NCBI GenBank assembly: GCA_944325515.1
Contig: CALVAO010000001.1
Span: 1-64,000, forward strand
DNA from: Candidatus Gastranaerophilales bacterium
Lineage (GTDB): Bacteria > Cyanobacteriota > Vampirovibrionia > Gastranaerophilales > Gastranaerophilaceae
Reading direction: 5' to 3'
DNA length: 64,000 nucleotides
The notes beneath the pieces are model-generated. The model had not been told where the DNA came from. It did no database searches and saw nothing but the letters and a program-made list of their open reading frames with translations. How positions within the stretch are numbered: position 1 is the first letter of the stretch; every line of letters begins with the position of its first letter. Below, piece by piece: positions 48,175-57,283 of this stretch. The translations under genes were made by a program, and so were the position numbers.

Positions 48175-49464
48175 TTAGTTTAAACGACTATCTTTAATAA
48201 AATATTCTATCCATTGTATTAAATCAGAAATTTCATATGGTTTAGGCAGGTATAAATCCGCACCTGCGTCTAATATCGCAGCCTTGTCATGAATATTGCT
48301 TGTAACTATTATTTTTGTATTTACAAAATTTAATCTGCTTTTTAAATCCCTGCAAATATTCAAGCCGGACAAGTCATCGTTGCTGTCCAAAATGATTATG
48401 GCAGGCTGTTCATTAGAATCTGCGTCAATTGAATCCGTCGTGTTGTACCCTTGAAGTTCCAGTGTTGTTCTTAAAAGTAATGCAAGAGCTTCGTCCGGTT
48501 CATTAATATAAATTGAATTATTATGCGGCAATGAATGTACAGAATTTTCTCCTGCAAGCTTAAGTCTGTCTATTGCATAATTTGAGCCGCAAGGAATTTT
48601 TGCTATTTTTTTGATAGAATACAACTTTTCTATTAGTTCTTCCGGTGATTTAATCAAGCCGTAATTATCTACAATTCCGCCAATCAGAATTGAAACAGGG
48701 TTTATCCGCATACCAGCCATTCTATCACCTTTTAGCAGCATATACCCTCTTTTTGCATCAGCTGATGAGTAAAATTTTGGAGCAACAGTATCAAAAGCGA
48801 AAGTAAGAAATGCCGCTAATTTTTCTGCACTGTACGGGTTTGTAACTATAACGAAATTTGTATCATTTAACTGTCCCAAAAAATCCGAAGCTTCAAGAGC
48901 TGATTTTGTGATTGCAATCAGCGTCTGAACAAGCTTGTCACCTGCAACATCAGAATATACACTTTTGTAGTTCGCCAGATTTTCTATACCTATTAAAAGT
49001 ACGGCATTTTTATTTTCGGAGTTTAAGATTCGTTTAATAGCTTTTCTTACATATTTTTTGTTTGGCAGGAGTGTTTTATTATCAAGATTTGATTCAACAT
49101 CTCTTCTTAAATGAGCTTTTATACGAATTTTGAACTCATCTATATTGACAGGTTCGCTTAAAAAATCGTCAGCTCCATTTTCCAGTACGAGTATTCTATC
49201 AGTGCTGTCCGCAGATTTTGAAAGTGCTATAATAACCGGACGTGTATTGTATGTAAGCGCACGAATTTTATTGCAAAAGTCTGACAGATTTTCTTCTATG
49301 CTGTCAGAAATAATAATGATATCTGGATCTGTCGTTTGTATCTTAAGCAGTGCATCCTTAAGATTTCTGGTGATAACAGCCGTTGTTTGTTCATCTTCAA
49401 TGCTTTTTTTGTACTTTGTTGAAAGTTCTTTTCGTTTATCTATAATTAGGACGTTTGAGAGCAT
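48175..49464 (-). CDS. REC-degenerate GGDEF-REC response regulator
   Basis: 429 residues. The N-terminal receiver has Asp in 'DPDIIIISDSIEEN', but the conserved Lys is lost ('FLSEPVNIDEF' instead of KP). The middle domain (~130-290) has GGDEF-like text ('NKTLLPNKKYVRKAIKRILN'), but the GGDEF loop reads 'GQLNDTNFVIV', so cyclase activity is unlikely. A C-terminal receiver has 'AIIILDSNDDLSG' and intact 'LPKPYEISDL'. It probably works as a non-enzymatic signal relay. Its start overlaps the kinase gene end by 19 bp. Confidence 0.8.
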   Translation of the reverse strand: MLSNVLIIDKRKELSTKYKKSIEDEQTTAVITRNLKDALLKIQTTDPDIIIISDSIEENLSDFCNKIRALTYNTRPVIIALSKSADSTDRILVLENGADDFLSEPVNIDEFKIRIKAHLRRDVESNLDNKTLLPNKKYVRKAIKRILNSENKNAVLLIGIENLANYKSVYSDVAGDKLVQTLIAITKSALEASDFLGQLNDTNFVIVTNPYSAEKLAAFLTFAFDTVAPKFYSSADAKRGYMLLKGDRMAGMRINPVSILIGGIVDNYGLIKSPEELIEKLYSIKKIAKIPCGSNYAIDRLKLAGENSVHSLPHNNSIYINEPDEALALLLRTTLELQGYNTTDSIDADSNEQPAIIILDSNDDLSGLNICRDLKSRLNFVNTKIIVTSNIHDKAAILDAGADLYLPKPYEISDLIQWIEYFIKDSRLN

Positions 49465-50156
49465 CTTAAAACATCCTCCTCATTATAAAAAGGAAATACT
49501 ATTTCAAAAATAGTCCCTTCCTTTGAACTTGTAAAAGTAATATGTCCGTTCATTTTTTCTACAAGCTGTTTTGTAATATACAGTCCCAAACCATTCCCCT
49601 GTGTTTTACTGGTCAAATGGTTTTCTAACCGGCTGAATTTTTTGAAAATTTTATCATAATCTTCGGCTTTTATTCCAACACCTTCATCTTTGACCTTTAT
49701 GCATATCATGTTTTTACAAATTTCTGTTGAAATTGTAACTTTTTTGCCCTCTTCTGAATATTTAGAGGCATTGTCGACAAGATTTGTCATAATCTGCTGG
49801 AATTTATCTTCATCCAGAAGTGCAGGAGGCAGAGTCGGCATTAAGTTAATTTCATACTTATGACCTTTATACTGGTTTTCAATTAAAGGTACAATTTTTC
49901 GGATTATCTCATTAACATTTGTTTTTTTTAAAACTTGATGTTCGGCATCTGCTCTTGATACCGTCAAAATATTTTCTACAAGATGGATAAGTCTGTTGGA
50001 CTGCTCTTCGATTATACCGATAAATTTCTTTTTATCATCATCTTTTATCTTGTCCCATGAATTTAAAAGAGTTTGAGAAAACCCTCTTATGCTTGTAAGA
50101 GGGGTTCTCAATTCATGTGAAACTGTTGCTATAAATTCTTCTTCAATTGTAGACAT
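49446..50156 (-). CDS. Soluble histidine kinase lacking a sensor domain
   Basis: 236 residues. It begins directly with the H-box: MSTIEEEFIATVSHELRTPL (His at ~14). N-box 'IMTNLVDNASKYSEEGKKV', G1 'VKDEGVGIKAEDYDKIFKKF' and G2 'GNGLGLYITKQLVEKMNGH' are intact, so the kinase core is complete. There is no sensing or membrane domain. It probably receives its signal from a partner or phosphorylates the linked response regulator, whose gene it overlaps by 19 bp. An octamer-repeat element lies just upstream. Confidence 0.9.
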   Translation of the reverse strand: MSTIEEEFIATVSHELRTPLTSIRGFSQTLLNSWDKIKDDDKKKFIGIIEEQSNRLIHLVENILTVSRADAEHQVLKKTNVNEIIRKIVPLIENQYKGHKYEINLMPTLPPALLDEDKFQQIMTNLVDNASKYSEEGKKVTISTEICKNMICIKVKDEGVGIKAEDYDKIFKKFSRLENHLTSKTQGNGLGLYITKQLVEKMNGHITFTSSKEGTIFEIVFPFYNEEDVLRCSQTS

Positions 50157-50164
50157 GGTCTCTG

Positions 50165-50272
50165 GTTTATAAGTTTAGAGGTTTATAAGTTTAGAAGAAT
50201 TTAAATTCGCTTTTGCTCATAATTATATTCTTTTAACTTCTTCTCAACTCCTAAACTTCTCAACCTCTAAAC
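50165..50272. repeat. Inverted octamer-repeat element, copy 2
   Basis: Left arm: GTTTATAA, GTTTAGAG, GTTTATAA, GTTTAGAA, then GAATTTAA. Right arm (50241-50272), read on the other strand: GTTTAGAG, GTTGAGAA, GTTTAGGA, GTTGAGAA. A ~44-bp spacer separates the arms. Same plan as 6764-6849. Confidence 0.8.
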
Positions 50273-50276
50273 TTTC

Positions 50277-50510
50277 CTATTCCTCGCTCATAAATTCTTT
50301 TTTAGCTTCTTCTATCGCATCTGATAATATATCCAGCTGATCCGGAGCAAATGTAACCCCTTTCTTTGTTGGAAGCCAGGTTGCTCCATCATCAGTTGTA
50401 TAGAATATTCTTAAATTAAAATAGCTTTTTCCTCTGTATTCAGAAATGGATATTTGTAATTGTTCTGTATCAGTACGTTGAATACTAGCTAATAGTTTTG
50501 ATTCTGCCAT
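50277..50510 (-). CDS. PC4/p15-like single-strand DNA-binding coactivator
   Basis: 77 residues, the size of bacterial PC4-like proteins. 'ISISEYRGKSYFNLRIFYTT', 'GATWLPTKKGVTFAPDQLDI' and LSDAIEEAKKEF match the PC4 pattern ('IReyy...g...ptkkGisl....w..l...i'). Such proteins bind single-stranded DNA as a dimer and affect transcription or repair. GGAG before the ATG. It lies between the octamer-repeat element and the pseudopilin-like gene. Confidence 0.8.
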   Translation of the reverse strand: MAESKLLASIQRTDTEQLQISISEYRGKSYFNLRIFYTTDDGATWLPTKKGVTFAPDQLDILSDAIEEAKKEFMSEE

Positions 50511-50528
50511 TATTTATTTCTCCTTTAT

Positions 50529-51269
50529 TTAATAGTCTATTTTCCATCCGTTAGCCATAACTCTTGCGGTGCAGGCTAAATCATCCTCATCCGGACATAC
50601 GTTATCATCATTATTTTCATAAATTGCAACATCGCCGTCAAAATCATTGTATTTTTCGGAGCCTGCCGGTACAAGGATTCCGTTATTTGCCAGTCCGAAC
50701 AAGAATACGTCGCGTCCAATTTGATTTGGTTCTTCGGAGCCGTTAACATCAATAAAAATACGGGTTAAAATATCATCGGCTGCTACATTATCATCCACAT
50801 TATAGTTAGTTTGATATAAAATTACTGCATTATTTTTAGCAAATCTGAAAGCTTCATAATTGTTAAAAAGCCCGTCAGCAGCATCTCCTGCATAATGTGT
50901 AATATTTCCCGTATTATAATTGTCAACTTCTTCAAGTCCTATTAAGCCTCTTGTTGCAGAAAAGAGATTGTCATCATCCGTTAAATATGCATCTTGATTG
51001 TATCCGTCAATGCCATCCGGAAATACGTCTTGAATTTTTAATGCCGCAATTGTATCAGCTAGAATATCCTGCGGATGTTCTTCTTGAGCATGAACCATTA
51101 TAGTTTTTATACCGTCCTGTACAAGTTCTGTCGCACGGGCTAAAGCAATACCGTTTGCTGCATTTTTGCTGTTATTTAAGAGTGCAGGCAGAACCATCGC
51201 TGCGATTATACCTACAATCCCGAGGGTTACTAATACCTCTGCAAGAGTATATCCATTTTTTTTCATCAT
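50529..51269 (-). CDS. Type IV pilin/pseudopilin-like protein
   Basis: The start is taken at 51269 (MMKKNGYTLAEVLVTLGIVG), because GGAG lies 8 bases before it; an earlier in-frame ATG has none. 246 residues. 'NGYTLAEVLVTLGIVGIIAAMVLPALL' is the class III signal: cleavage after Gly, methylated residue then, Glu at +5. The long C-terminal part is Asp/Asn-rich ('DNVAADDILTRIFIDVNGSE', 'NDDNVCPDEDDLACTARVMA'), with two Cys and a calcium-loop look. It belongs to pili or a type II secretion pseudopilus; the machinery is not in the window. Confidence 0.85.
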   Translation of the reverse strand: MMKKNGYTLAEVLVTLGIVGIIAAMVLPALLNNSKNAANGIALARATELVQDGIKTIMVHAQEEHPQDILADTIAALKIQDVFPDGIDGYNQDAYLTDDDNLFSATRGLIGLEEVDNYNTGNITHYAGDAADGLFNNYEAFRFAKNNAVILYQTNYNVDDNVAADDILTRIFIDVNGSEEPNQIGRDVFLFGLANNGILVPAGSEKYNDFDGDVAIYENNDDNVCPDEDDLACTARVMANGWKIDY

Positions 51270-51366
51270 AAAATTTTGCTCCATTTTTCTTCTCATTTGA
51301 TTATATCATATTATTTATAAATGTTAATAATTTGTCTAATAAACTTATTTGGGTTAATATAAGAAT

Positions 51367-52926
51367 ATGAATATTCTGGGGAAAATTGTCGTAGTAGATG
51401 ATGAGAAAATCGTAACTTCTGCATTTAAAACGCTTCTTAAAGTAGAAGGGTTTAGTGATGCACATTTCTTTAATAATCCGGAAGAGGCTGTTGATTTTTT
51501 AAAAACCAATACTCCGGATTTAGTAATTTCAGACTTTTTGATGCCTCAGATGAACGGACTTGAATTTTTAAGTAAAGTTAAGGAAATGTATCCGGAAGTC
51601 AGCAAAATCCTGTTAACCGGATATGCTGACAAAGAAAATGCCATTCGTGCAATCAACGAAATCGGATTATACAGGTATATAGAAAAGCCCTGGAATAATG
51701 ATGATTTGATTATAAATATAAAGAATGGAATCGAAAGAAGTTATCTTTTAAGCCAGCTTAGAGAAAAAATAGCGGAGCTTGAAGAAGCAAAAAAAGAACT
51801 TGAAAAATATTCGCACAATCTGGAACAAATCGTAGAAGAAAGAACTGCTGATTTAAAACAGTCAAATGCAAAACTGGAGGGTATTGTTAATTATTGTGCA
51901 GACGGTATTGTTATTGTGAATGAAGATGGTATCATTGAGCAGGTCAATCCGGCATGTGAAAATTTAATCGGACTTGTTAACGAAAAAATTGTAATGTCTT
52001 CGATTGATGACTTTCTGTTTAGCAAAAAAACATTTATTTCAAAAGAACTGCACAAACTTGAAACAAATGAACTGCTTTTAAGAGATTTTTATATTAAAAA
52101 CCCGTTGAGCAGTACAGAAACTCCGGTAGATATAAGTTTTGCAAGGATTAATCCGGATAATGAATTCAAAAGGTTTGTCGGTGTCATACGTGATGTTACG
52201 GAACAGAAAAAATCCGATAAATTGAGAGATGATTTTATTGCAACATTAACTCACGATTTAAGAACGCCGCTTCTGGCTGCTATTCAAACGTTAAAGTTCT
52301 TTCTGGACGGCGCTCTGGGAGAATTGGATGATAAGCAGAGGCTGTTGTTAAGTACTATGCAGAAGAGTAATGAGGATTTACTCGGTTTGGTTAATGCATT
52401 ATTGGAAGTTTATAAGTATGACGCAGAAAAACTGACTCTTACAAGAACAAACTTTAATATATATAATCTTACAGAGCAGGTTTACAATGAATTAAAACCG
52501 CTTGCACTATCGAAGAATATTGATTTTACTATAGATTGTTCTGATAAAGAGCTTGAAATTAATGCAGACAAAAGTGAGATAAGAAGAGTTATTTGTAATT
52601 TGTGCGGCAATGCAATTAATTATACGCAGGAGAACGGAAAAGTTGTTATTACCATAAAAAATGAGGGAAATGATTTCATATTCTCAGTTTCCGATAACGG
52701 GTGCGGTATTCCTCCGGAAGATATTCCTAACATGTTTCAGCGGTTTTCGCAGGGCACCAGTAAAAAACGCTCTACTGGTACCGGTCTGGGACTTTATTTA
52801 TCACGCCAGATTATTGAAACTCACGGCGGAAAAATTTGGCTGGAAAGTACTCTAAATAAGGGAAGTGAGTTCTCATTTTTACTTACGGATACAGTAGTTA
52901 AAAAGAAAGAGGAAAGTCTTGTATGA
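51367..52926 (+). CDS. Hybrid REC-PAS-histidine kinase
   Basis: 519 residues, cytoplasmic. N-terminal receiver: 'KIVVVDDEKIVTSAFKTLLK', phospho-Asp in 'DLVISDFLMPQMNG' (~56), Lys in 'YIEKPWNNDDL'. A coiled coil (~125-165) leads to a PAS domain (~170-280: 'IVNYCADGIVIVNEDGIIEQ'). HisKA ('FIATLTHDLRTPLLAAIQTL', His ~298) and HATPase ('FSVSDNGCGIPPEDIPNMFQ', 'GTGLGLYLSRQIIETHGG') are intact. It overlaps the LuxR-type regulator gene by 4 nt, so the two form a signal pair. Confidence 0.93.
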   Translation: MNILGKIVVVDDEKIVTSAFKTLLKVEGFSDAHFFNNPEEAVDFLKTNTPDLVISDFLMPQMNGLEFLSKVKEMYPEVSKILLTGYADKENAIRAINEIGLYRYIEKPWNNDDLIINIKNGIERSYLLSQLREKIAELEEAKKELEKYSHNLEQIVEERTADLKQSNAKLEGIVNYCADGIVIVNEDGIIEQVNPACENLIGLVNEKIVMSSIDDFLFSKKTFISKELHKLETNELLLRDFYIKNPLSSTETPVDISFARINPDNEFKRFVGVIRDVTEQKKSDKLRDDFIATLTHDLRTPLLAAIQTLKFFLDGALGELDDKQRLLLSTMQKSNEDLLGLVNALLEVYKYDAEKLTLTRTNFNIYNLTEQVYNELKPLALSKNIDFTIDCSDKELEINADKSEIRRVICNLCGNAINYTQENGKVVITIKNEGNDFIFSVSDNGCGIPPEDIPNMFQRFSQGTSKKRSTGTGLGLYLSRQIIETHGGKIWLESTLNKGSEFSFLLTDTVVKKKEESLV

Positions 52927-53582
52927 TAAATGTTCTTTTAGTAGAGGATCATGAACTGTACAGAATGGGGTTATCAATGCTTATTGATAAAGCTGAAGAT
53001 ATTCGGCTTGCAGCAGAGGCTTCTGATGGATTGGACGGAATAAAAAAGGCAAGAGAATTATCACCGGATGTGATTTTAATGGATATAGGACTTCCCAATG
53101 TTGATGGTATTGAAGCTACCGTAAGAATTAAAGAATTTAATCCAGATGTAAAAATTTTAATATTTACATCCCGTGACAGCCAGGATGATGTATTTGCGGC
53201 ATTTAAAGCAGGCGCTGACGGATATATTATGAAGGGTGCAACGCCGGAACAAACAATTTCTGCAATAAAATCTGTATATGAAGGAGTCGGCTGGATTGAC
53301 CCGAATATTGCTAAAATGGTTTTTGCAAATCTTCAGAAACCTGCAGCAGAGTCAAATACATTGTCTGAACCGAGAAAAGGTAATAATACATACGGGCTTA
53401 CAGAACGCGAATTGGATGTTCTGGAGTTAATGGTAGAGGGGCTTTCTAATCCGCAGATAGCTGATAAGCTTGTGATTACGAGGGCAACAGCAAAAGCGCA
53501 TGTACACAGCATCTTGCAAAAATTATGTGTCTCTTCGCGTACACAGGCAACAGTTACGGCAATGAAAGAAGGTTTGGTTTAA
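52923..53582 (+). CDS. NarL/FixJ-family response regulator
   Basis: 219 residues. Receiver: 'INVLLVEDHELYRMGLSMLI', phospho-Asp in 'DVILMDIGLPNVDGIEATV' (~54), 'ILIFTSRDSQDDVFAAFKAG' and Lys in 'DGYIMKGATPEQ'. C-terminal LuxR HTH (~155-215): 'GLTERELDVLELMVEGLSNP', 'QIADKLVITRATAKAHVHSI'. It probably receives phosphate from the linked hybrid kinase and controls genes. Its stop TAA overlaps the next gene's ATG (TAATG), so the next gene is translationally coupled. Confidence 0.93.
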   Translation: MINVLLVEDHELYRMGLSMLIDKAEDIRLAAEASDGLDGIKKARELSPDVILMDIGLPNVDGIEATVRIKEFNPDVKILIFTSRDSQDDVFAAFKAGADGYIMKGATPEQTISAIKSVYEGVGWIDPNIAKMVFANLQKPAAESNTLSEPRKGNNTYGLTERELDVLELMVEGLSNPQIADKLVITRATAKAHVHSILQKLCVSSRTQATVTAMKEGLV

Positions 53583-54808
53583 TGTTTGAAGCTTTAGCCG
53601 GCATGATTATGGCAATGAAAATTCATTTTAACCAAATGAAATATTCTATGACCAAAAATCAAGACAGGGTCGTTGCTGAAACAATATACAGAAATGAAGT
53701 AGATAAAGTCGGAGAAACCGAAAAATATGAAAAAAGCCGTATGGCTGAATCCGGCTATATGACAGTTGCAGAATATGAGGCAAAATCAAGAGCTAAGACA
53801 AAAAAAGAAATAAACGAGGATATTTTATCAGAAGCCGAAATGCCTAAAGATTCTAATATGGTATATATTCCGCAAAAGAAATTCCAGCTTGTAAAATACA
53901 ATGACCCAGTTGGAAGTCCGGAGCTTACGTTACCCAGAAAACTTAATTTCGACAGACAGATTAATGCCCAGGGAATTGTTTCCGGCGACTATACAAAACT
54001 TGTTTATCCTGCAGTATATTATTATGCCGAATCTGATTGCACAAGCTGTGATTTATTTTTAATAAATCTAGACATGTCACTTTCTGATGTAGATAGGGTT
54101 AAAAAAGCAAATATAATTAATAAAGAAGAAACACCTCTTATATCAACTTCTAAAGATATTGATACAAAATTTATTTTTAGAACGCTTACTCCTATAGATT
54201 TTTCTAAAGATAATACAAAACTTGCAGTTAAAGAAAAAGTCGGTCACAGACATGACGGTATCTGGCAGACAGACCTGTGGATATACGATTTTGAGACAAA
54301 AGAAGCAAATAAATTACCCCAGCTGCGCGAAGCAATTGTAAACTACTGGGCAATGGCAGGCGGGGTTGATTTTGATGAAAAACGATGGGATATTTATCCT
54401 ATGGGGTTTGACGCAAATGATGATAACAGAGTAATTGTATGTGCTTATGCTTATACAGGCGAAGTTCCTAAATATCTCGGGACATGGAGTATTGATGTAT
54501 GGGGGAATAATACAAGACTGGAAACATTATCCGGTTCCGGCGTACCTGTTTCTGTTGTCGGCTGGCGGCTTGCAGAAGCGGATATAGTACCGTCTTCAGA
54601 AGCTGAATTTGAAGCAAAGCAGGCTAAGGAGGCTGAAAAAGCAAAAGAAAAAGAAGTTAAAGAAAATGAAAAATTTGAAAAAAATATCAAAAAGATTGAA
54701 TATGAAAGAAAAATTCACCAGATGGATATGGATACAATGCTGAAAATTAAACAACGCAAAGATGCGTTAAAACAAATTAAAAATACCGATGGATTGACAG
54801 GAAGCTAA
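53582..54808 (+). CDS. Hypothetical protein with C-terminal coiled coil, coupled to the response regulator
   Basis: The start at 53582 (MFEALAGMIMAMKIHFNQMK) overlaps the regulator stop; longer frames upstream lie inside the regulator gene. 408 residues, no signal peptide. The middle (~115-320) reads as beta-strands with propeller-like repeats ('GDYTKLVYPAVYYYAESDCT', 'DLWIYDFETKEANKLPQLRE', 'GTWSIDVWGNNTRLETLSGS'). The last ~80 residues are a charged coiled coil ('EAKQAKEAEKAKEKEVKENE'). The coupling suggests an output or scaffold for the signal pair. Family unknown. Confidence 0.65.
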   Translation: MFEALAGMIMAMKIHFNQMKYSMTKNQDRVVAETIYRNEVDKVGETEKYEKSRMAESGYMTVAEYEAKSRAKTKKEINEDILSEAEMPKDSNMVYIPQKKFQLVKYNDPVGSPELTLPRKLNFDRQINAQGIVSGDYTKLVYPAVYYYAESDCTSCDLFLINLDMSLSDVDRVKKANIINKEETPLISTSKDIDTKFIFRTLTPIDFSKDNTKLAVKEKVGHRHDGIWQTDLWIYDFETKEANKLPQLREAIVNYWAMAGGVDFDEKRWDIYPMGFDANDDNRVIVCAYAYTGEVPKYLGTWSIDVWGNNTRLETLSGSGVPVSVVGWRLAEADIVPSSEAEFEAKQAKEAEKAKEKEVKENEKFEKNIKKIEYERKIHQMDMDTMLKIKQRKDALKQIKNTDGLTGS

Positions 54809-54819
54809 GGAGAGGAATA

Positions 54820-55311
54820 ATGAAAATAAATTCAATATCAACAATACCGCAAGACGATAGAACATCTGCACCGAATTTTAAGCAAATGAAAATTGTAAAA
54901 CCTGGAGATTGGAATGCAGATGTTCTAGATATATTTGTTAAAAATAAAGAAGTGCAAAATCTTACTAAAGAATGGGCTAAAGATGGTAAGGATTTAGGTG
55001 CTTGTTTTTATAACGATTTTAACAAATTTGGAGTTACTATTTTTAAAGATTTGGATATTGTGCACAGTATAACAAGCGGCTGCATTGATACATTGAAAAA
55101 GAATGTTGCAGAGTTTTGTAAGAAAGATATAAAAGTTGCTCCGCCAAGAAGCAAAGAAGCGCAGGAACGGCTTGACAATACTATAAAATATATTGATGAG
55201 TTTAATAAGTCGCTAATTACCAAGCCTCAGAAGACGGAAGTTAATGCATCAGGAAATATTGCAGCAAAACCGGCAAAAAAATCATTCTTGCAAAAATTAT
55301 TTAATATGTAA
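54820..55311 (+). CDS. Hypothetical protein with N-terminal 'NFKQ' motif
   Basis: 163 residues. MKINSISTIPQDDRTSAPNF, then KQ at ~20-22, is the short N-terminal motif shared with other proteins here. The centre is helical with paired Cys ('DLGACFYNDFNKFGVTIFKD', 'SGCIDTLKKNVAEFCKKDIK'). The C-terminus is basic ('AAKPAKKSFLQKLFNM'). No signal peptide or membrane segment. AGGAGAG before the ATG; 11 bp after the coiled-coil protein gene, so probably co-transcribed. No family known. Confidence 0.6.
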   Translation: MKINSISTIPQDDRTSAPNFKQMKIVKPGDWNADVLDIFVKNKEVQNLTKEWAKDGKDLGACFYNDFNKFGVTIFKDLDIVHSITSGCIDTLKKNVAEFCKKDIKVAPPRSKEAQERLDNTIKYIDEFNKSLITKPQKTEVNASGNIAAKPAKKSFLQKLFNM

Positions 55312-56332
55312 TTGCAAATTTTAAACAATTATCTTTTTTAGCATCAAAGTCCTTATAAGCTTGCAAGATTTCAGAAAGCGGATATTCTTTGCTAATTAAA
55401 AAATCAGTATTCAACGAACCTCTAGAAATCATCTCTAGCAGCTTTTCGCAATGGATTGCATCAACTCCGCCTGTTTTAAAAATAAGATTTTTTCCGTACA
55501 TTTGAGGAAGCGGCAAGGTCTGGTTTTTTTCATACATTGCAACGATTGCAATAATTGCATTAGGTCTTGCAATTTTCCAGGCAAGCTCAAATGTATTATT
55601 TCCGCCTGCGGCTTCTATAACACAATCTGCACCACGTCTTTCTGTACATTTTTTTATCTCTTCTTCAAGGTTACAGTTTTCGGGGTTGAAAACATAATCT
55701 GCAAGCTTAAATTTTAAAGCGCACTCAAGTCTTTTTTCATCAATATCAATTGCAATAATTTTTCCTGCGCCAAAAGTTTTTGCACAAGCCATAGAACATA
55801 ATCCCACAGGTCCGGCACCGATTACAGCAACTGTATTGCCCTCTTTTATTTCACATAATTCCGCGCCGAAATAACCGCTGGATAATATATCACCAACAAA
55901 AAGAGCTTGTTTATAACTCACATTATCCGGTATAAGAGTCAGCCCCCTGTCCGCATACGGGACACGAACATATTCCGCTTGACAGCCGTCAATTGTACAT
56001 CCAAGCATCCAGCCGCCATTTTCGCAATTATTAATAAACCCGTGTTTGCAGAAATAACATTCTCCGCAAAAGGTTTCACAATTAGCACTAACCCTATCAC
56101 CAATTTGCAAGTTTTTTATATCACTTCCCAGCGCAACAATTTCTCCGACAAATTCATGTCCCAAAACAATTCCTTCTTTAGCTTTTGGCACAAACCCTCT
56201 AATTATATGTAAATCACTGGTACAAACAGAAGATAATGTAACTTTTACAATAGCATCCCGCGGATGCTGAATCACCGGAAATGGTCTTTCTGTTAACTCT
56301 ATTTTTTCTCCATTCCACACTAAAGCTTTCAT
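55301..56332 (-). CDS. Zinc-dependent alcohol dehydrogenase family protein
   Basis: 343 residues, medium-chain dehydrogenase. The catalytic zinc site 'SVCTSDLHIIRGF', 'LGHEFVGEIVALG' is complete, and the structural zinc cysteines are in 'CETFCGECYFCKHGFINNCE'. The NAD-binding loop 'VAVIGAGPVGLCSMACAKTF' follows. The text ('GWMLGCTIDGCQAEYVRVPY', 'CIEAAGGNNTFELAWKIARP') resembles the isopropanol/sorbitol-type dehydrogenases. It would oxidise an alcohol or polyol with NAD(P). The substrate is not readable. The stop overlaps the convergent gene by 11 bp. Confidence 0.9.
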   Translation of the reverse strand: MKALVWNGEKIELTERPFPVIQHPRDAIVKVTLSSVCTSDLHIIRGFVPKAKEGIVLGHEFVGEIVALGSDIKNLQIGDRVSANCETFCGECYFCKHGFINNCENGGWMLGCTIDGCQAEYVRVPYADRGLTLIPDNVSYKQALFVGDILSSGYFGAELCEIKEGNTVAVIGAGPVGLCSMACAKTFGAGKIIAIDIDEKRLECALKFKLADYVFNPENCNLEEEIKKCTERRGADCVIEAAGGNNTFELAWKIARPNAIIAIVAMYEKNQTLPLPQMYGKNLIFKTGGVDAIHCEKLLEMISRGSLNTDFLISKEYPLSEILQAYKDFDAKKDNCLKFAITY

Positions 56333-56472
56333 TACATTACATCCTTCAAGTTCTTTTTTATATACACTAAATTATAAATGAACTTTTTTTATTTAAAATC
56401 GTTTATATGATATAAAATAGACAGAAGTTAGCGGCTTAAATATTTAAGTCACAAGTGAGAAAGGAAAAGATT

Positions 56473-57222
56473 ATGAAAAAGACACTAATTGCTATTACCG
56501 TACTTAGTTTGTTTGCAGGATGTGCAACACTTTCTACACAGGCTGTAACACAAACAGCGCAGGAGAGAGGATATATTACGGTTAATACATCTGCTAATAC
56601 AGAAGTAGCTCCAGATGTAGCGGAAATTTCTTTTGCGGTACAGACTTCCGATACAAAATCAATGCAAAAAGCCACACAGTTGAACAAAGAAACTTCTGAC
56701 AAAGTTTACTCCGTTTTAAGTTCAATGCTTAATGCTTCAAATGGAGATTATATTAAGACTGCAGATTTCAGTGCTTCTCCCATATATACTTATTCCGGAA
56801 GCAAAAGAAATCTTGATAAGTATGAGGTTTCAAACAGGGTAATAGTTCATACAAAATCTATAGATAAAGTAGGAGCTATGATAGATAAAGCGATTGAAGC
56901 AGGCGCTACAAATGTTGATAATTTAACATTCTCTGTTTCAAATTATGATGCACAGTGCAATGAACTTTTAGGTATTGCTGCAAAGAAAGCTCAAACAAGA
57001 GCATCATTTTTAGCAAAGAATCTTGCAACTTCATTAGACGGAGTAAGAACCTTTGACGTAAGCTGTAATGCAAATAATTATGGAACACCAAGAATGTATA
57101 TGGCAAAAAATATGCTTTCTGCAGTTGCGGATTCAGAGGCTGCAGGTTCTGCACCTACGACAATTTCTAAAGGTGTCGTAAAAATTAACGCAAATGTAAA
57201 TGCAAGCTTTTTTGTAAAATAA
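56473..57222 (+). CDS. SIMPL-domain (DUF541) lipoprotein
   Basis: The start is placed at ATG 56473 (AAAGGAAA before it). 249 residues. The signal peptide ends in a lipobox, 'LSLFAGC' (MKKTLIAITVLSLFAGCATL), so it is membrane-anchored by lipid. The mature part is a SIMPL/DUF541 domain ('YITVNTSANTEVAPDVAEIS', 'LNKETSDKVYSVLSSMLNAS', 'YEVSNRVIVHTKSIDKVGAM', 'ATNVDNLTFSVSNYDAQCNE'). Such proteins are periplasmic or outer-membrane; the role is unsettled (stress or envelope). A terminator follows. Confidence 0.9.
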   Translation: MKKTLIAITVLSLFAGCATLSTQAVTQTAQERGYITVNTSANTEVAPDVAEISFAVQTSDTKSMQKATQLNKETSDKVYSVLSSMLNASNGDYIKTADFSASPIYTYSGSKRNLDKYEVSNRVIVHTKSIDKVGAMIDKAIEAGATNVDNLTFSVSNYDAQCNELLGIAAKKAQTRASFLAKNLATSLDGVRTFDVSCNANNYGTPRMYMAKNMLSAVADSEAAGSAPTTISKGVVKINANVNASFFVK

Positions 57223-57236
57223 TGAAATATTAAATA

Positions 57237-57264
57237 ATCGGGCAGTATAAGCTGCCCGATTTTT
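57237..57264 (+). terminator. Terminator of the SIMPL gene
   Basis: ATCGGGCA pairs with TGCCCGAT around an 8-nt loop, then TTTTTG. Confidence 0.85.
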
Positions 57265-57283
57265 GTGATAAGATACGATAACA

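Noticed and set aside
53525-53581. Longer N-terminus of the 53582 gene
   Set aside because: The extension lies inside the response regulator gene in another frame and lacks a ribosome site; TAATG coupling favours 53582.
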